The notes under the pieces were generated by a model, which saw only the letters and a list, made by a program, of their open reading frames with translations, was not told where the DNA came from and made no database searches. The position numbers and the translations under genes are program-made. 64,000 nucleotides of DNA from JAZBPO01 sp963691775. GTDB taxonomy: Bacteria; Pseudomonadota; Gammaproteobacteria; Pseudomonadales; Azotimanducaceae. The stretch lies in NCBI GenBank assembly GCA_963691775.1, contig OY829369.1:4464001-4528000 (forward strand), read 5' to 3'. How positions within the stretch are numbered: the stretch's first letter is position 1; every line of letters begins with the position of its first letter. Below, piece after piece: positions 61,358 through 64,000 of this stretch.

Positions 61358-62500
61358 ATGTCGACAGAATCCAGCGTCGTCGAGCGCGCACGCGCCGCGA
61401 TCAGAGGCTTGTCCCCCTATCAGCCCGGGAAACCCATCGAGGAGCTCGAACGTGAGCTCAACATCACGGGGGCGGTAAAGCTCGCAAGCAACGAGAATCC
61501 CCGTGGCCCCGGCCCGGGCGTTCAGGCGGCCATCGACGAGGCGCGCGCCGAGCTCACGCGCTACCCGGACGGCAACGGTTTTGCGCTGAAGCAGAAGCTG
61601 GCGGCTCAGCTCGACGTCGCGGCGGAGCAGATCACGCTCGGGAACGGCAGCAACGACGTACTTGAACTGCTGGCGCGCGTGTTCGTTGGGCCCGGCGATG
61701 TCGGCATTGTCGACGAACACTGCTTCGTGGTGTACCCGCTCGGTATCGTCTCTGCGGGCGGAACGCTCGTGCGCGTGCCATCGAAGCATTTCGGCCATGA
61801 CCTGGATGCGATGGCCGCGGCGGTCGACGCGCGTGCGCGCATTCTCTACATCGCGAATCCGAACAATCCGACCGGTGCTCGCGTCACGCTCGGTGAAGTA
61901 GAGCGCCTGCTCGATCGCGTGCCGAAGGACCTCGTCGTGGTGCTGGACGAGGCGTATTGCGAATACGTCGACGAGGACGATCATCCTGATGGTGTTGCAT
62001 TGCTTGCAGCGCACCCGAACCTCGTCGTCACGCGCACCTTTTCGAAGATTCATGGGCTCGCGGCGCTGCGGATCGGATACTCGGTGTCGTCGCCAGAGAT
62101 CGCGGATCTGCTCAATCGACTGCGTCAGCCGTTCAACGTTAACGCAGTTGCTCTCGCTGCTGCGGATGCTGCGCTTGACGATGCCGACTATGTGTCCGAG
62201 AGCCGGCGCCTGAACGATGAAGGGCTCGCCTATCTGCGCGCGGCCTGCGACGCGCGGCAGATTCCCTACATACCGTCCTGGGGGAATTTCCTCACGATTC
62301 GCGTAGCCGCGCGGGGCGTGGACGCGAATGAGGTATATGAAGGTTTGCTCCGAGAGGGCGTGATTGTCCGGCCCGTTGCCAACTATGGTCTGCCGGAGTT
62401 CTTGCGGGTCTCGGTCGGGCTGGCGGACGAGAATGTTCGCTTCGTCGAGGCGCTGGACCGAGTGCTCGCCACGCTTGCCGGGGAAGGCGCTTGCGCTTGA
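61358..62500 (+). CDS. hisC: Histidinol-phosphate aminotransferase
   Basis: PLP aminotransferase of 380 residues. VKLASNENPRGPGPGVQAAI, RYPDGNGFALKQKL, IANPNNPTGARVTLGEVE, VVLDEAYCEYV and the PLP lysine in TRTFSKIHGLAALRIGY are typical. Located between pheA and tyrA, it probably serves both histidine and aromatic amino-acid transamination, as for hisC copies in this position. It overlaps tyrA by 4 bp. Confidence 0.96.
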   Translation: MSTESSVVERARAAIRGLSPYQPGKPIEELERELNITGAVKLASNENPRGPGPGVQAAIDEARAELTRYPDGNGFALKQKLAAQLDVAAEQITLGNGSNDVLELLARVFVGPGDVGIVDEHCFVVYPLGIVSAGGTLVRVPSKHFGHDLDAMAAAVDARARILYIANPNNPTGARVTLGEVERLLDRVPKDLVVVLDEAYCEYVDEDDHPDGVALLAAHPNLVVTRTFSKIHGLAALRIGYSVSSPEIADLLNRLRQPFNVNAVALAAADAALDDADYVSESRRLNDEGLAYLRAACDARQIPYIPSWGNFLTIRVAARGVDANEVYEGLLREGVIVRPVANYGLPEFLRVSVGLADENVRFVEALDRVLATLAGEGACA

Positions 62501-63390
62501 GTCCCTCTGGGCGTCTTGTCGTCGTCGGCACAGGGCTCATTGGCGGGTCCATCGCGCTCGGCGCTCGCGATTCGGGATTCGCCGGCGCCATCGTCGGCGT
62601 AGACGCATCGCAGGCCCGTCTTGACGAGGGACGCGAGGCCGGTGTGTTCGATGAGACGGGCCTGCCGCAGGATCTTTGCGCCGAGGATTTGGTGGTGGTC
62701 GCGACGCCGACGCTGACCGTTCCAGGCGTGCTGAATGATCTGGCGAGGCTCGGTGAAGCATTTGCGGGCGGCGCTACGGTGACTGACGTTGCCAGCGTGA
62801 AGGCAACCGTGCGCGAGGCCGCAGAGAGCCTCGCGGGGGGGATTCCGCCGCGTTTCGTGGCGGGCCACCCGATCTCTGGATCGGAGCGCAGTGGTCTTGC
62901 TGCGGCGCGGCCCGATCTGTTTCGCGATCGACGAGTGATTCTCACCCCAGAACCTGACACGGAGGGCGCCGCGCTTGCGCGGGTGGAATCGCTGTGGCGC
63001 GCGCTCGGAGCAGAGGTGATGAGGATGACGGTCGCCGACCACGATCGCATCCTGGCCATGACCAGCCATTTGCCTCATCTCTTGGCCTTTGCGCTGGTCG
63101 ACACCCTTGGCCGTGAGGCGGAGCACGAAACGATCTTCGGACTCGCGGCCGGCGGCTTTCGCGACTTCACGCGCATCGCGTCATCGGATCCGACCATGTG
63201 GGCGGACATTTTTGCCGCCAACGGGAATGCGACGGTGGACATACTCGATCGACTGCTAACCGATCTCGGTTTGCTGCGGAGTGCGATGGCAAAAGGGGAT
63301 CGGGACGCCCTCATGGACACATTCGAGCGGGCAAAAAGACTGCGCGATACGCTTTTGCCCGCGAACCTGCGCACGGAGGAGGGGGCGTGA
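62497..63390 (+). CDS. tyrA: Prephenate dehydrogenase
   Basis: Oxidative decarboxylation of prephenate (or arogenate) in tyrosine synthesis. About 297 residues: the NAD motif VVVGTGLIGGSIALGAR, TDVASVKATVREAA, GHPISGSERSGL and FRDFTRIASSDPTMWADI. The TTG at 62497 overlaps the hisC stop (TTGA) with GGAAGG 9 nt upstream; a TTG at 62491 is possible. In Pseudomonas this protein is joined to AroA, but here the frame ends and cmk follows directly. Confidence 0.94.
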   Translation: MSPSGRLVVVGTGLIGGSIALGARDSGFAGAIVGVDASQARLDEGREAGVFDETGLPQDLCAEDLVVVATPTLTVPGVLNDLARLGEAFAGGATVTDVASVKATVREAAESLAGGIPPRFVAGHPISGSERSGLAAARPDLFRDRRVILTPEPDTEGAALARVESLWRALGAEVMRMTVADHDRILAMTSHLPHLLAFALVDTLGREAEHETIFGLAAGGFRDFTRIASSDPTMWADIFAANGNATVDILDRLLTDLGLLRSAMAKGDRDALMDTFERAKRLRDTLLPANLRTEEGA

Positions 63391-64000
63391 GCAATCCGGC
63401 AGCCGTTCTCTGCATCGATGGGCCGAGCGGGAGCGGTAAGGGCACGGTCGCGGCGCGACTGGCGCGTGCCCTCGGTTGGCATCTGCTCGACAGCGGTGCG
63501 CTCTATCGCTTGACGGCGCTCTCGGCGCGCCGAGCCGGTCTGGATTTCACTGACGTGGGTGCGCTTGCCGATTGCGCGGCTGGACTCGATATCCATTTCG
63601 AGCCAGGTGCTGACGCGAGCGCGAATGCTGATGCAATCGTCGTCCGCCTGGCTGGTGAGGATGTGAGTCGGGCCATCCGAAGCGATGAGGTGGGGCAGGA
63701 TGCGTCGCGCGTCGCGGCGGTTGAGGAAGTACGCGCTGCCCTCATCGACCGTCAGCGCGCGTTCCGGACCGCGCCGGGCCTCGTGGCCGACGGACGGGAT
63801 ATGGGTACCGTGGTGTTTACAGAAGCACCGCTGAAGATCTATCTCACTGCGAGCGTTCAGGCGCGGGCGGAACGACGCTACAAGCAATTGATGGACAAGG
63901 GACTTCCTGCTAGTCTCCGCGACCTTTTCGACAGCATCCAGGCCCGCGACGACCGCGACATGAACCGCGCAATCGCGCCGCTGAAGCCTGCGGACGACGC
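63387..64000 (+). CDS. cmk: Cytidylate kinase (partial, C-terminus off window)
   Basis: Phosphorylates CMP and dCMP. The visible 204 residues begin at a GTG that overlaps the tyrA stop (GTGA). The P-loop CIDGPSGSGKGTVAARLARAL, LDSGALYRLTALSARR, the NMP-binding region VADGRDMGTVVFTEAPLKI and RRYKQLMDKGL match Cmk. The frame is open to the window end; only the last part is missing. rpsA usually follows. Confidence 0.96.
   Translation, partial: MSNPAAVLCIDGPSGSGKGTVAARLARALGWHLLDSGALYRLTALSARRAGLDFTDVGALADCAAGLDIHFEPGADASANADAIVVRLAGEDVSRAIRSDEVGQDASRVAAVEEVRAALIDRQRAFRTAPGLVADGRDMGTVVFTEAPLKIYLTASVQARAERRYKQLMDKGLPASLRDLFDSIQARDDRDMNRAIAPLKPADD

Overview
This window is high-GC chromosomal DNA from a gammaproteobacterium. 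Its coding is dense, operons overlap at ATGA/GTGA junctions, and GTG and TTG starts are common. Support for this placement comes from gene order: rsxABCDGE-nth as in E. coli, metG divergent from the Mrp/ApbC gene, purM-purN with a DUF3108 gene and hda nearby as in Pseudomonas, trpS-scpA-scpB-rluB beside yciO/yciB, and gyrA-serC-pheA-hisC-tyrA-cmk. A Xanthomonas-like PdxJ, a Pseudomonas-like NrdA with two ATP-cone regions and a Pseudomonas-like DesA suggest a lineage near Xanthomonadales, Nevskiales or Chromatiales rather than Enterobacterales. I cannot place it further without a search. I see no phage, insertion sequence, CRISPR array, tRNA or rRNA; this is core chromosome with a few odd genes.

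Layout. 1-5.0 kb: ribonucleotide reductase nrdA (C-terminus outside the window) with a long regulatory upstream region, then glycerol kinase. 5.5-9.5 kb: a 1334-residue c-di-GMP protein combining PilZ-like, DUF1631, GGDEF and EAL parts, preceded by a run of nine G. 9.6-18.8 kb: arginine genes (argD-argF, argG), an unpaired hydantoinase-B-like gene, a PatB/MalY-type lyase, glutaredoxin 4, the iron-storage pair bfd/bfr with Fur-like boxes, RNase T and a zinc-ribbon membrane protein. 18.9-24.9 kb: the Rnf/Rsx electron-transport complex and endonuclease III. 25-35 kb: metG, apbC, dcd, purM-purN, then DUF2066, a CDP-alcohol phosphatidyltransferase, hda and a MurG-like glycosyltransferase. 35-41.8 kb: TetR/GST divergent pair, phosphoglycerate dehydrogenase, mnmC, sulfurtransferase and a fatty-acid desaturase. 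41.8-49 kb: argS, a membrane-anchored cold-shock-domain protein, periplasmic PPIase, LysE exporter, gdhA, pdxJ, yciB and yciO. 49-54 kb: trpS-scpA-scpB-rluB. 53-56 kb: a deaminase-family gene, ubiG and yciK. 56-64 kb: gyrA and the aromatic/serine/histidine cluster serC-pheA-hisC-tyrA-cmk (cmk cut by the window end).

How it fits together. Most genes are housekeeping: dNTP supply (nrdA, dcd, cmk), replication control and topology (hda, scpAB, gyrA), translation (metG, argS, trpS, mnmC, rluB), purine, arginine, serine and aromatic synthesis, Fe-S and iron handling (apbC, grxD, bfr, bfd), and redox (Rnf). The less ordinary points are the c-di-GMP fusion protein with its G9 tract, a cysteine-rich insertion in ArgD, a TrpRS with a probable [4Fe-4S] motif, a desaturase with a transposase-like tail, a membrane-tethered cold-shock domain, a MurG-like enzyme outside any cell-wall cluster, and an nrdA promoter whose NrdR-like box lies in the -10/-35 spacer.
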